A stretch of 64,000 bases of DNA from Roseibium aggregatum (GTDB lineage: Bacteria > Pseudomonadota > Alphaproteobacteria > Rhizobiales > Stappiaceae). Below the pieces are notes generated by a model. The model made no database searches, was not told the origin of the DNA, and saw only the letters and a program-made list of their open reading frames with translations. Below are positions 43,527-52,600 of this stretch, piece by piece (the first letter of the stretch is position 1; every line of letters begins with the position of its first letter). The stretch is taken from contig NZ_JAEKJZ010000001.1 in the NCBI RefSeq assembly GCF_017309185.1, positions 1,116,001-1,180,000 on the forward strand, read 5' to 3'. A program made the translations under genes and the position numbers.

Positions 43527-45011
43527 ACCGGTACGGATCAGCTTGAAACCAAAATAAAGACCTATTTGAGCAGTCTCAGCCCACAAGCGGTTGAGGCTCT
43601 GGTCCGGAATCTGGAAAAAGCCGCGGTCCAGAAAAACGCCGATCCGCACCTCAGACTTGTTCTCGCCACCGCTGTCGCCCTCTTGCGCCGGCCGGGTCCC
43701 GTTGCTCCCGACATGCCGGGCGGCGAACAGAGACGCGGCCAGATCCAGCGGATGTTTTTCTCGCCGCTGGAGAGCTTTCTGATCAATGAAACCCTGCCGA
43801 ACCGGCAGGAAGGCCGCATTCACCGCTCCGCGCTCGACAAGATCTGGAAATGGCTGGGACGGGATGTCATGCCCGCCGATATGCGCATGGTTCTGGAGCA
43901 GGCCGGCAATGCGGCGGTCAGCGGGGAGCGGGTCGACGCTCTTGTTCAGGCGCTGCGCACACGATCGGTGGACGCGGTCGGCGAGGCGCTGCATCGCAGC
44001 CACTTGTCGGACAAGGAGCGCCGCCGTATCGCCATTGAACTGGGCGGGGAGCGCGGGATTGCCGAACTCCTGGACATTCAGAAGATTTTCGCCGCCGAAC
44101 GCTGGCTGTTGCCGTTTTTGCAGAATCTCCCCGAACGGGTCAATGAGCATCGCCTGAAGCATGATCTCGACGTCTTGCGCCTCGTGGACAAATGCGCGGA
44201 CAGGTTTCCGGATCATGTCCCGGTCGTCGCGGCGGCATTGATCGAACGCACCGAAGTTCCGGCGGCCCTGTGCACCTTTGCCGGCCGGCTTGCGGGAGAC
44301 CAGGATCCGAAAGTGATCGCCGGGTCTCAATTCGCCCCGTTTGTCGATGTTGTCATGAGCGAGGCGGAGCGGCTTCACGTTCTCGCGATGGACCACCGCA
44401 AGAACAACCCGGATCCCGTGGCGTTTTCTCAGGCACTGTCGGAATTTCACACACTGATCCGTGGAGTTGAAAGGGATATGGATCTTTCCCTTTCCGGCAA
44501 GTGGCACAAGAGGCTGTCGGAGACCAAGCGCGGCATTTCCAATGAGGTCACGCGCGAGTTGAACAACGCCCATGGCGCGATCCGCCGGGCGCTTCAGGTT
44601 CCGAAACTGGACGAAAAAGGCCAGCCGCTGATCGACCAGGAAGCCATTGACGAGGCCGTGCGCACATTGAGCGTCCTGACGCTGGTGCGCAACGCCTCGG
44701 AAACCTTCGCCGTGAACGAAATCGGCAAGCGAACCCGTCAGGCGGTCGAGCAGACCCTGGAAATCGTCACCAGGTCGCTGATCACGGATATCGGTAAACC
44801 GCGGGACGGCGATCTCGAAGCCAGACTGGCCGCCGCCGATGTGGCGATCATGCTCTCCGAAATCTATTTTGGCGCGGATTATGCCGCGCAGCTCCGGCGG
44901 AGCCGCCAATCTGCCGTCATGAAGGCCAAGCGGGCGATTCGGCAGGGCGCGGCCAGTCCCGAGCGCCGGCTTGTCGCCAATGCGGTCGGTCGGAGCTCGG
45001 CTTCCGCCTAG
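43524..45011 (+). CDS. Conserved-looking hypothetical protein, helical
   Basis: 495 residues, soluble, almost entirely alpha-helical by composition, with no family I recognise. The C-terminal end is basic (RRSRQSAVMKAKRAIRQGAA). Segments such as KDLEKAAVQK-like amphipathic helices, ALCTFAGRLAGDQDPKVIAG and ERLHVLAMDHRKNNPDP suggest a repeat-helical scaffold. It lies between a lipoprotein gene and ccmI, on the same strand, 117 bp before ccmI. Its leader has a hairpin over the ribosome site and a four-codon ORF. Confidence 0.75.
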   Translation: MTGTDQLETKIKTYLSSLSPQAVEALVRNLEKAAVQKNADPHLRLVLATAVALLRRPGPVAPDMPGGEQRRGQIQRMFFSPLESFLINETLPNRQEGRIHRSALDKIWKWLGRDVMPADMRMVLEQAGNAAVSGERVDALVQALRTRSVDAVGEALHRSHLSDKERRRIAIELGGERGIAELLDIQKIFAAERWLLPFLQNLPERVNEHRLKHDLDVLRLVDKCADRFPDHVPVVAAALIERTEVPAALCTFAGRLAGDQDPKVIAGSQFAPFVDVVMSEAERLHVLAMDHRKNNPDPVAFSQALSEFHTLIRGVERDMDLSLSGKWHKRLSETKRGISNEVTRELNNAHGAIRRALQVPKLDEKGQPLIDQEAIDEAVRTLSVLTLVRNASETFAVNEIGKRTRQAVEQTLEIVTRSLITDIGKPRDGDLEARLAAADVAIMLSEIYFGADYAAQLRRSRQSAVMKAKRAIRQGAASPERRLVANAVGRSSASA

Positions 45012-45091
45012 GTGACGGACCCTGGGGAACTTCCCGACCCGATAATCTCCACAAAGGGTTGACCGCGACCGCTGGCCACAGCCATGCGGAC

Positions 45092-45127
45092 TTGCATTTG
45101 CCTTCATTGGACGCTCTATAGTCGGGA
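45092..45127 (+). promoter_or_regulatory. Candidate promoter of the ccm operon
   Basis: TTGCAT (45092-45097) and TATAGT (45117-45122), 19 bp apart. The -10 ends 5 bp before the ccmI ATG, so a transcript would be leaderless or nearly so. Inference. Confidence 0.35.
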
Positions 45128-46252
45128 ATGTTGTTCTGGATCCTGATAGCTGTTCTGACGGGCGTCGCGGCCCTGTCGATTCTCGTGCCCTTGTCCAGGA
45201 GCGACCGTGCGCGGACCGCGGGAACGGTAAGCGCCGACGAGGCGGTTTATCGTGAACAATTGAGCGCGATCGAAAGCGAGTTTGAGCGCGGTTTGATCGA
45301 TGCGGAAGCCGCCGAGGCCGCACGCACGGAAACCGGCCGGCGTCTTCTGGCGGCGCATGACAGGCGCGCAGGGCAGGCGGACGGGGCCTCCCGGGGCGGC
45401 AGGATCAGGACAGCCCAGGTTCTGGCATTGTTGGGACTGCCGGTAGCGGCCGTCGGTCTCTATCTCGTGCTTGGAGCTCCGGGACAACCGGACTTGCCGC
45501 TGGCCCAACGTCTGAATGCCCCGGCTGAACAGCAATCGCTGGAGGTTCTTGTCGCGCGGGTCGAACGTCATCTGGAACAAAATCCGCAGGACGGACAGGG
45601 ATGGTCCGTCATTGCACCGGTCTATCTGTCTCTCGGCAGGGCGCAGGCATCCGCGAAAGCCTACGCCAACGCGCTGCGTCTCCTCGGTCCCAGACAGGAC
45701 TGGCTGACGGACATGGGGGAAGCCCTGACGATTGCCAATCAGGGCCTGGTCACCGCCGATGCCCGCAGTGCTTTCGAAAAAGCCGCCGCGCTCGACGCAA
45801 GTGCCGTCAAACCACGCTTCTTCCTGGCGATTGCCCTGGGGCAGGAGGGAAAGACCGCCGAGGCGATCGCCGCCTGGGAGACACTTCTGGAAAACGCGGA
45901 CGAAACGGCGGCCTGGGTCGGAGCCGCCCGTCAGCAGCTGGCGGGCTTGAGAGGGAACCAACCGGCAGGAGCGCCCCAGCGGGGCCCGACGCAGGAAGAA
46001 GTCGCCGCGTCGCAGGACATGGCCGCCGAAGACAGGCAGGCCATGATCAAGGACATGGTTGCCGGACTAGCCGGAAGGCTGGGCGCCGAAGGCGGCAGTG
46101 CCGCGGAATGGACCCAGCTGATCCGCGCTTATATGGTTTTGGGGGAAAGGGAGAAGGCCGAGACTGCGCTTGCCGAGGCTGAGGTGGCTTACGAGGGTAA
46201 GCCAGAGGATTTGTCCTTGATCAAGGACGCGGCAAGCCAGCTTGGTCTATGA
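45128..46252 (+). CDS. ccmI: Cytochrome c-type biogenesis protein CcmI (CycH)
   Basis: 374 residues. Two membrane helices (about 2-22 and 95-115) and a cytoplasmic loop between them with YREQLSAIESEFERGLIDAE, then TPR repeats (about 140-240, AYANALRLLGPRQDWLTDMG, ALDASAVKPRFFLAIALGQE) and a C-terminal helical part (270-374, AEWTQLIRAYMVLGEREKAE). CcmI holds apocytochrome c for haem ligation by CcmF/CcmH. First gene of ccmI-ccmE-ccmF-ccmH. Confidence 0.92.
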   Translation: MLFWILIAVLTGVAALSILVPLSRSDRARTAGTVSADEAVYREQLSAIESEFERGLIDAEAAEAARTETGRRLLAAHDRRAGQADGASRGGRIRTAQVLALLGLPVAAVGLYLVLGAPGQPDLPLAQRLNAPAEQQSLEVLVARVERHLEQNPQDGQGWSVIAPVYLSLGRAQASAKAYANALRLLGPRQDWLTDMGEALTIANQGLVTADARSAFEKAAALDASAVKPRFFLAIALGQEGKTAEAIAAWETLLENADETAAWVGAARQQLAGLRGNQPAGAPQRGPTQEEVAASQDMAAEDRQAMIKDMVAGLAGRLGAEGGSAAEWTQLIRAYMVLGEREKAETALAEAEVAYEGKPEDLSLIKDAASQLGL

Positions 46253-46314
46253 GGATCATGACTGCGTGACACTGCCCGAAGGCTGAGGTGCGCGCTTAGA
46301 CTGGACGCAAAAAA

Positions 46315-46764
46315 ATGACTCGCAAACAAAGAAGGTTGACCCTGATTGGTTCGGCGGGGGCGGTGCTGGCTGTGGCGCTTGCCCTGATCCTGTTTGCCTT
46401 GAACGATCAGATTGTCTTTTTCCAAAGCCCGACGGATATTACGGAAAAGGCGGTTCCGACGGGCCAGCGGATCCGTCTTGGCGGATTGGTTGAGGAAGGC
46501 TCCGTTGTGCGTTCCGACAACGCCGAAGTGAGCTTCCGGGTAACCGACATGGCGAATGTGGTATCCGTCACGTACAAGGGAATATTGCCGGATCTGTTCC
46601 GGGAGGGGCAGGGTGTCGTGACCGAGGGGATCATCAGGCCGGACGGCGTTTTTGTGGCCGACAGTGTTCTGGCGAAGCACGATGAGAACTATATTCCCAA
46701 GGAAGTTGCCGAGGCGCTGAAGGATCAGGGTCACTGGCAGGGAGAGGAAAGCGCCGCTAACTGA
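46315..46764 (+). CDS. ccmE: Haem chaperone CcmE (CycJ)
   Basis: 149 residues. One N-terminal membrane anchor (about 8-28), an OB-fold periplasmic domain ([37 protein letters not shown]), and the covalent haem site [10 protein letters not shown] with His122. CcmE takes haem from CcmABCD and passes it to CcmF. Lies between ccmI and ccmF. Confidence 0.95.
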   Translation: MTRKQRRLTLIGSAGAVLAVALALILFALNDQIVFFQSPTDITEKAVPTGQRIRLGGLVEEGSVVRSDNAEVSFRVTDMANVVSVTYKGILPDLFREGQGVVTEGIIRPDGVFVADSVLAKHDENYIPKEVAEALKDQGHWQGEESAAN

Positions 46765-46800
46765 AACCGGTAGCGGACGGAAACGGGACGAAAATTAAAA

Positions 46801-48789
46801 ATGATCGTCGAACTCGGGCATTTTACGCTGGTGCTGGCATTCGTGCTGACGCTTGTGCAGTCGACTGTTCCGCTTTGGGGCGCCCTGTCCAGGGACGACC
46901 GGCTGATGGCGGTCGCACCGCCTGTGTCGGTCATGACGTTTCTCCTGGTGCTGGTCGCGTTTCTGGTGCTTACCGTCGCCTACATAAGCTCGGATTTTTC
47001 GGTCCTGAACGTCATTGAGAATTCGCACTCCGCGAAACCGTTGATCTACAAGATTTCCGGCGTGTGGGGGAACCATGAAGGCTCGATGCTCCTCTGGGTG
47101 CTCATCCTTGTGTTCTTCGCAGCACTTGTCGGGCTCTTCGGCGGTAATCTGCCCACCGATTTGCGGGCCGTTACGCTGGCGGTGCAGGGGTGGGTGTCTG
47201 CCGGGTTCATTCTGTTCCTGCTGGCGACGTCCAATCCATTCACCCGGGTGACCAACCCGCCGCTGGAGGGCGCGGATCTCAATCCGATCCTTCAGGACAT
47301 CGGCCTGGCGATCCACCCGCCGCTGCTCTATATCGGCTACGTCGGTTTCTCGATCACTTTCTCCTTCGCCATCGCCGCACTGATCCTGGGCCGGCTTGAT
47401 GCCGCCTGGGCCCGCTGGGTCCGGCCCTGGACCCTGCTTGCCTGGTGCTTTCTGACACTCGGGATCGCGATGGGCTCCTACTGGGCCTATTACGAACTCG
47501 GGTGGGGCGGCTGGTGGTTCTGGGATCCGGTCGAAAACGCCAGTTTCATGCCGTGGCTGGCCGGTACCGCGCTGCTGCATTCGGCGATCGTCATGGAAAA
47601 GCGCGAGGCCTTGAAGGTCTGGACCGTACTGCTGGCCATCTTCACCTTTTCCCTGTCCCTGCTCGGCACCTTCCTGGTCCGCTCGGGCGTGCTGACCTCC
47701 GTTCACGCCTTCGCGACCGATCCGGCGCGCGGCGTCTTCATCCTTGGCCTCCTGTGTTTCTTCATCGGCGGCTCGCTGTCGCTTTTCGCCTGGCGGGCGT
47801 CCATGCTGAAACAGGGTGGACTGTTCGCGCCGATCAGCCGGGAAGGCGGGCTGGTGCTCAACAACCTCTTTCTGACGGCTGCCTGCGCCGCCGTCTTTGT
47901 CGGCACGCTCTATCCTCTGGTGCTGGACGCGGTCGCGGGCGAAAAAATCTCCGTCGGCGCGCCGTTCTTCAACCTCACATTCGGTCCGCTCATGGTGCCG
48001 CTTCTGATCGCCGTTCCTTTCGGGCCTGTGCTGTCCTGGAAGCGCGGCGACCTGCTTGCCGCCACCCAGCGGCTCTACGCGGCGCTTGCGCTCGCTTTGG
48101 CGATGGTGCTCTTCACCTTCTGGCTGTGGGGCATGGAGAAAATTCTGGCGCCACTGGGGGTCGGGCTGGCGGTCTGGGTCATGGCTGGCGCCGTCGCGGA
48201 AATCGTCACCCGGGTAAAGTTCCTTTCTGTCGGGCCCAAGCGCGGTTTCGACCGCCTCGTCGGTCTGCCCCGGTCCGCCTGGGGCACGGCGGTTGCCCAT
48301 TTCGGTCTCGGCGTCACGGTGCTCGGCATCGTCACGGCATCCGCCTTCCAGGAAGAGCGGATCGAAACGATGCGCCCGGGCGACACCGTAAACCTGTCCG
48401 GCTATGAAGTGACGTTCGACGGCGCGGCCCCGCGCCGGGGACCGAACTACACGGAGGAAGTCGGTCATTTCACGATCCGGACCGGCGGCGTCGTGATAAG
48501 CGAACTCGATCCCTCCAAGCGGGTCTATACGGCCCGCCAGATGCCGACCACCGAAGCGGGGATCTACACCACCGGCTTCTCGCAGCTTTACCTGTCCATG
48601 GGCGAGAGCCGGGGGGACGGAGCCGTCGACGTCCGCATCTATTTCAAGCCGTTGATCACGCTGATCTGGATCGGCTGCGTTGTCATGGCCTTCGGCGGTG
48701 CTCTGTCCATGGCCGACCGGCGCCTGCGGATCGGGGCGCCGAAGCCCGCAGCCAGACGGAAAGCGGCCGTTGCCGCAGCCGCGGAGTAA
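46801..48789 (+). CDS. ccmF: Cytochrome c haem lyase CcmF (CycK)
   Basis: 662 residues, about 15 membrane helices. The tryptophan-rich WWD motif [20 protein letters not shown] is intact, as are the early [12 protein letters not shown] and the periplasmic C-terminal part ([20 protein letters not shown]). It attaches haem to the CXXCH of apocytochromes c with CcmH and CcmI. ccmF ends four bases before the next ATG, so ccmH translation is probably coupled. Confidence 0.96.
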   Translation: MIVELGHFTLVLAFVLTLVQSTVPLWGALSRDDRLMAVAPPVSVMTFLLVLVAFLVLTVAYISSDFSVLNVIENSHSAKPLIYKISGVWGNHEGSMLLWVLILVFFAALVGLFGGNLPTDLRAVTLAVQGWVSAGFILFLLATSNPFTRVTNPPLEGADLNPILQDIGLAIHPPLLYIGYVGFSITFSFAIAALILGRLDAAWARWVRPWTLLAWCFLTLGIAMGSYWAYYELGWGGWWFWDPVENASFMPWLAGTALLHSAIVMEKREALKVWTVLLAIFTFSLSLLGTFLVRSGVLTSVHAFATDPARGVFILGLLCFFIGGSLSLFAWRASMLKQGGLFAPISREGGLVLNNLFLTAACAAVFVGTLYPLVLDAVAGEKISVGAPFFNLTFGPLMVPLLIAVPFGPVLSWKRGDLLAATQRLYAALALALAMVLFTFWLWGMEKILAPLGVGLAVWVMAGAVAEIVTRVKFLSVGPKRGFDRLVGLPRSAWGTAVAHFGLGVTVLGIVTASAFQEERIETMRPGDTVNLSGYEVTFDGAAPRRGPNYTEEVGHFTIRTGGVVISELDPSKRVYTARQMPTTEAGIYTTGFSQLYLSMGESRGDGAVDVRIYFKPLITLIWIGCVVMAFGGALSMADRRLRIGAPKPAARRKAAVAAAAE

Positions 48790-48793
48790 CGAA

Positions 48794-49267
48794 ATGATCA
48801 GGCGGTTTCTAAGTTTCCTCCTGCTGGGGCTTTGCCTTCAACTGGCTCCGGCATTGGCGGTCGCACCCGACGAGGTGCTGGACGATCCGGCTCTCGAAGC
48901 CAGGGCCAGGGCCTTGTCGGCGGAACTGCGCTGCATGGTTTGCCAGAACCAGTCCATCGACGACAGCGATGCGCCGCTCGCCAAGGACCTCAGAGTTCTG
49001 GTCCGCGAGCGCCTTGTCGCCGGAGACAGCGACGCGCAGGTCGTTGACTATCTTGTGTCGCGCTATGGCGAGTTCGTGCTTTTGAAACCAAGGTTTGCGT
49101 GGCACACGGTGGTGCTTTGGGCGGCGGGGCCGGCAGCCCTGCTTGCCGGGCTGATTGGCATTGTCTGGGCGCTCCGCAAGCGCCGAACGGCGGTCGTGTC
49201 TGCCCCGGAGCAGCCGTTGAGCGAAGACGAAAAAAAGCGATTGAGCGCGATTGTCAGATCAGAATAA
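48794..49267 (+). CDS. ccmH: Cytochrome c-type biogenesis protein CcmH (CycL)
   Basis: 157 residues. Signal peptide about 1-22, the redox motif [19 protein letters not shown] (CxxC), and a membrane anchor near 105-127 with a short cytoplasmic tail. CcmH reduces the apocytochrome cysteines. ATG 48794 follows the ccmF stop. No ccmG/dsbE is present here. Confidence 0.93.
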   Translation: MIRRFLSFLLLGLCLQLAPALAVAPDEVLDDPALEARARALSAELRCMVCQNQSIDDSDAPLAKDLRVLVRERLVAGDSDAQVVDYLVSRYGEFVLLKPRFAWHTVVLWAAGPAALLAGLIGIVWALRKRRTAVVSAPEQPLSEDEKKRLSAIVRSE

Positions 49268-49349
49268 AGCCTTCTTTTCAGGTTAGGCATTGAGGAAAAC
49301 CGAAAGGCATTGCAAATTCGATTTCGTATTTCAAATTAGCTGGATCGTC

Positions 49350-50894
49350 ATGTCTGGATCTTTGTTCCCTGGGAGGGCTTTGCAAAAAGCCGCCCGTGAA
49401 TTTTGCACCAATTCTGTACTTGTTCTTTGTTTTCTTTTGAGTTTTGGACAAGCGTCCCTCGCAAGTGTCGATGAATTTCCGGAAAAGCGACTTGCCCTGG
49501 TCGTAGGGGTGTCGGACTACCTGAATGTTCCGGATCTCGAGAACACGGTGCATGACGGCGCTTTGATCGCCGAAACGCTCAAGACGCTGAATTTCGATGT
49601 TATCGAAAAATACAATCTTGGCCTGCGCGAGTTCAAGGCGCTGTTGGCCCAGTTCGAGTTCGAGGCGGAAACCGCCGATGTCGCGCTCGTCTATTTCGCC
49701 GGACATGGTGTGGAAGTCGGCGGACAGAACTTCCTTATACCGACGGACTCCACGGCAACTTCCCGGGGCGATGTCGCGCAAACCTCGATTTCCCTGAACG
49801 AAATCCTCAGTGCGGTCGACAAGGCGCGGCAATTGAGGATCGTCATCCTGGATTCCTGCCGCAACGACCCGTTTGCCCAGGCGAATGATGTCGAGATCGT
49901 TACGCTCAAGCAGTCCGTGCCGTTAAGCGGGCTTGCACCACCGTCCCCCGAACGTGGCACGCTGGTCGCCTATGCGGCCAAGGCCGGCGCGGTCGCGTTG
50001 GACGGCGCGGGAAAAAACAGTCCGTTCGCAGTCGCGCTCTCCGATACGCTGAAAAAAAAGGATCTGGAAATCGGACTGGCCTTCCGCCAGATCCGCGATT
50101 CTGTCCTGATTGCAACCAACAACTATCAGGAACCCCATACCTACGGGTCTTTGTCGGGCGAGCCTTATTTCCTGGCCGGCCAGCGCCAGACTGTTAATAC
50201 GCTGGAAGCGAAAGAACGCAAGAACGCCTGGAGCCTGCTTGAAGTCGACCAGGAAAAGCAGCTTCAGACCCTCGCTCAAAGAGGCGATGTGCGGGCTCTC
50301 AAGGGGCTCGCCTACATGCGGCTCAATCCGGACGAGGAGCGCTACGACCCGGAACAGGCGGTGGAACTGCTTCAGGACGCGGTTGACGAAGGCGATCCGG
50401 AAGCCATGTTCGAGCTCGGACGCCTGTACGAGAAGGGGATCGGTGTCGAGCAGGACGTGAAAAAAGCGCTCGAGCTGTTTCACCGGTCCGCCGACGAGAA
50501 ATTTGCCGACGCGATCAACGACCTCGGTTTCCTGCATTTTCAGGGGGGACTGGGGGTGCCAAGGGATCAGAAGAAGGCAATCGATTATTTCAGCAAAGCC
50601 GCGGAATTGCGGCATCCGGAGGCCATGTTCAACTATGCGGCGCTGATCGACGACGGAGTCGTGGAGGGCCGGGATCAGAAAGACGCCGCCGAATTTCTTT
50701 ATCGTGCCCTGCGGACCGGAAACGAGCAGGTTCTGGACCTGCTTTCCGAGAACCCGAGAATGTTCAAGCAGGGAACGCGCCGGTCGTTACAGGCCAAATT
50801 GTCAGAGAAAGAGTTTTACGAGGGGGAAATCGACGGCCAGTTCGGGCCTCAGACAAAGCGCGGATTGCGGCGCGCCTACGGCATATCCGAATAA
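49350..50894 (+). CDS. Secreted metacaspase-like protease with Sel1 repeats and PG-binding-like tail
   Basis: 514 residues. Signal peptide (about 15-40, VLVLCFLLSFGQASLAS). Caspase fold (C14) about 45-270 with the dyad: His119 in VYFAGHGVEVGGQ and Cys170 in VILDSCRNDPF. Three Sel1-like repeats (about 330-450, e.g. AMFELGRLYEKGIGVEQDVK). The last 38 residues, EKEFYEGEIDGQFGPQTKRG, look like a peptidoglycan-binding domain of type 1. It likely cleaves after Arg/Lys in the periplasm. ATG 49350 is chosen; TTG 49290 is possible. Followed by two paralogous secreted basic proteins. Confidence 0.85.
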   Translation: MSGSLFPGRALQKAAREFCTNSVLVLCFLLSFGQASLASVDEFPEKRLALVVGVSDYLNVPDLENTVHDGALIAETLKTLNFDVIEKYNLGLREFKALLAQFEFEAETADVALVYFAGHGVEVGGQNFLIPTDSTATSRGDVAQTSISLNEILSAVDKARQLRIVILDSCRNDPFAQANDVEIVTLKQSVPLSGLAPPSPERGTLVAYAAKAGAVALDGAGKNSPFAVALSDTLKKKDLEIGLAFRQIRDSVLIATNNYQEPHTYGSLSGEPYFLAGQRQTVNTLEAKERKNAWSLLEVDQEKQLQTLAQRGDVRALKGLAYMRLNPDEERYDPEQAVELLQDAVDEGDPEAMFELGRLYEKGIGVEQDVKKALELFHRSADEKFADAINDLGFLHFQGGLGVPRDQKKAIDYFSKAAELRHPEAMFNYAALIDDGVVEGRDQKDAAEFLYRALRTGNEQVLDLLSENPRMFKQGTRRSLQAKLSEKEFYEGEIDGQFGPQTKRGLRRAYGISE

Positions 50895-50982
50895 GGTCGC
50901 CTGTCAGGACCTGAAGCGAATCGCGTCCAACGGAAGCGGATTAGCCGTGCAGTCGATGTCAGAGAATATTGGGGGAATATCA

Positions 50983-51615
50983 ATGCGTTTTTTATCATTG
51001 CCGAAGAGTGTGGCTGTTTTGGCTACCGTCTTGTCTGTCCTTGCCTTTTCCGGGTCCGGCCATGCGGCCTGGGACGGAACCGTCGGCTCGTTTCTCGAAC
51101 CGGAAGCTGCAATCGACCTGTTCGGAAGCAGCCAGGTGCCGGTCGAAGGGTCTCGGCCTGAAGTGAAGGTTGCGCCGTTCGAACTGGCCTTTGCCGACGA
51201 CGTCACCGGCGCAATCGTTCGGCAGTTGCAGCGGGGAACTGCCCAATGCGGGCGACTGGACCCCATTTACCGCATCGACTGCATGCGCCAGGTCTACCAG
51301 CAGGCGGCCGGCGCAACCGGAAACCGGCCCGACTATGCTGCTGCGAACTCTCAGCTTCGAAAGGCGTCGCGGGCCTTGAACGGAATTCTGCGCCAGCATG
51401 GCGACAGGAACGCTCCCAAGGCCAAACAGGGCAACAGAAACTACCGGGCGGTGGCGCGGACGGCACTGCGGCAGGCAAACAGACAGGCCAGTCAGGCGAT
51501 CGAGGAAGCGGCGACGAAGTTGCTCAGGTCCGCCGGAAACTCGAAAAAGCGGAAAGTTCACTACACGCGCATCGCGAACGCCGTGAACTCGACCAAAAAG
51601 ATACTGAGATCATAG
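50983..51615 (+). CDS. Secreted basic protein, paralogue A (unknown family)
   Basis: 210 residues. Signal peptide MRFLSLPKSVAVLATVLSVL and on to AFSGSGHA. The mature protein has two Cys (TAQCGRL, YRIDCMRQV) and a conserved basic C-terminus, ATKLLRSAGNSKKRKVHYTR and IANAVNSTKKILRS. It shares the pattern QL-R, CG-L, RIDC-RQV, GNR-D, LRK, LNGI, DR, KAK and the same tail with the next gene. No known family. It starts 88 bp after the metacaspase stop (GGGGG ribosome site) and could be an Arg/Lys-rich substrate or partner of that protease; inference. Confidence 0.78.
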   Translation: MRFLSLPKSVAVLATVLSVLAFSGSGHAAWDGTVGSFLEPEAAIDLFGSSQVPVEGSRPEVKVAPFELAFADDVTGAIVRQLQRGTAQCGRLDPIYRIDCMRQVYQQAAGATGNRPDYAAANSQLRKASRALNGILRQHGDRNAPKAKQGNRNYRAVARTALRQANRQASQAIEEAATKLLRSAGNSKKRKVHYTRIANAVNSTKKILRS

Positions 51616-51801
51616 CGGGCCGGGCTATCTCAAGTCCATTCCGTGGCGGTTTTGCTCCGGCCGTGCAGAGCCGCCCTTTCGCCGGATTGCCGGATTGTGG
51701 TCATTTTATCGTTATATTTAACGACTGCTTCCGCCCTTGCTGTGGGGCAGTGCCTTTTTGGATAGTGGTCGCGTAGTTTCATTCACTGATTTTCGCAAAG
51801 G

Positions 51802-52467
51802 ATGAGAAAGAAAACGATGAAGTTTTTTCATCTCGAAAGGAGGTTCAAAGTCAACGTCAGGGCTTTGGCTGCAATTACCGTTTTGATTTTGTTTCAGGCA
51901 ATCGGGACCGTTGCGGATGCTCAGACCACAGGTGGCACGACCGGTCAAAGTTCCTCGTCAGCGAACGGTGGGTCGTTGGGCTCGGGCAGCAGCGGCGAGA
52001 CCGGCTATGCCGGCGGGGACAGCGACACCATCAATCTCGCGTCCAGCGAGGAAATCACCAACAGCGTTCTAAAGCAGCTTGAGCGCAGGGCCGCGAGATG
52101 TGGCCAGCTGAAAAGGGTGCACCGGATTGACTGCCTGCGTCAGGTGTTCGCGCAAACGGCGGCGATGCTGGGAAACCGGCGGGATCTGGCCGATGCCAGC
52201 GGCGAATTGCGGAAGCTCTCGAATACACTGAACGGGATCGTGCGCCGGAACAGGGACCGGAAGACCAGGAAAGCCAAACTGGGACATACCTATAACCGGG
52301 CGGTGAAGATAGACGCTCTCGAAGAGGCCGAGAAGCAGGCCATTGCCGCCATAGAAGAGACGGCGACCAAGCTGCTAAGATCCGCGGGCAATTCCAGGAA
52401 CCGGAAAGTCCCTTACACCCGCATCGCCCGGGCGGTGAATTCGACCAAGAAAATACTGCGCTCCTAA
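51802..52467 (+). CDS. Secreted basic protein, paralogue B (unknown family)
   Basis: 221 residues. Signal segment about 20-40 (VRALAAITVLILFQAIGTVA), then a low-complexity Gly/Ser linker (TTGGTTGQSSSSANGGSLGS), and the same domain as paralogue A: RCGQLKRVHRIDCLRQVFAQ, GNRRDLADASGELRK, LNGIVRRNRDRKTRKAKLG, ending ATKLLRSAGNSRNRKVPYTR, IARAVNSTKKILRS. It differs mainly in the linker and start. ATG 51817 is an alternative start. A palindrome TCCATATATGGA follows its stop. Confidence 0.78.
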   Translation: MRKKTMKFFHLERRFKVNVRALAAITVLILFQAIGTVADAQTTGGTTGQSSSSANGGSLGSGSSGETGYAGGDSDTINLASSEEITNSVLKQLERRAARCGQLKRVHRIDCLRQVFAQTAAMLGNRRDLADASGELRKLSNTLNGIVRRNRDRKTRKAKLGHTYNRAVKIDALEEAEKQAIAAIEETATKLLRSAGNSRNRKVPYTRIARAVNSTKKILRS

Positions 52468-52600
52468 GGTCCATATATGGAGATCCGGCTCTTCTGTGCC
52501 GGGGGCATGGCAAAGGCTCGCGGAGATTACACGGTGCCGTGACTTGCACGACCCGTTTGCGTGCTTACTTCTGCCGGGGAACGCCTGCAGGAGAAACGAA

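Noticed and set aside
43437-45323. 628-codon minus-strand frame
   Set aside because: Antisense of the hypothetical gene at 43524-45011, which has better codon position bias and protein-like composition.
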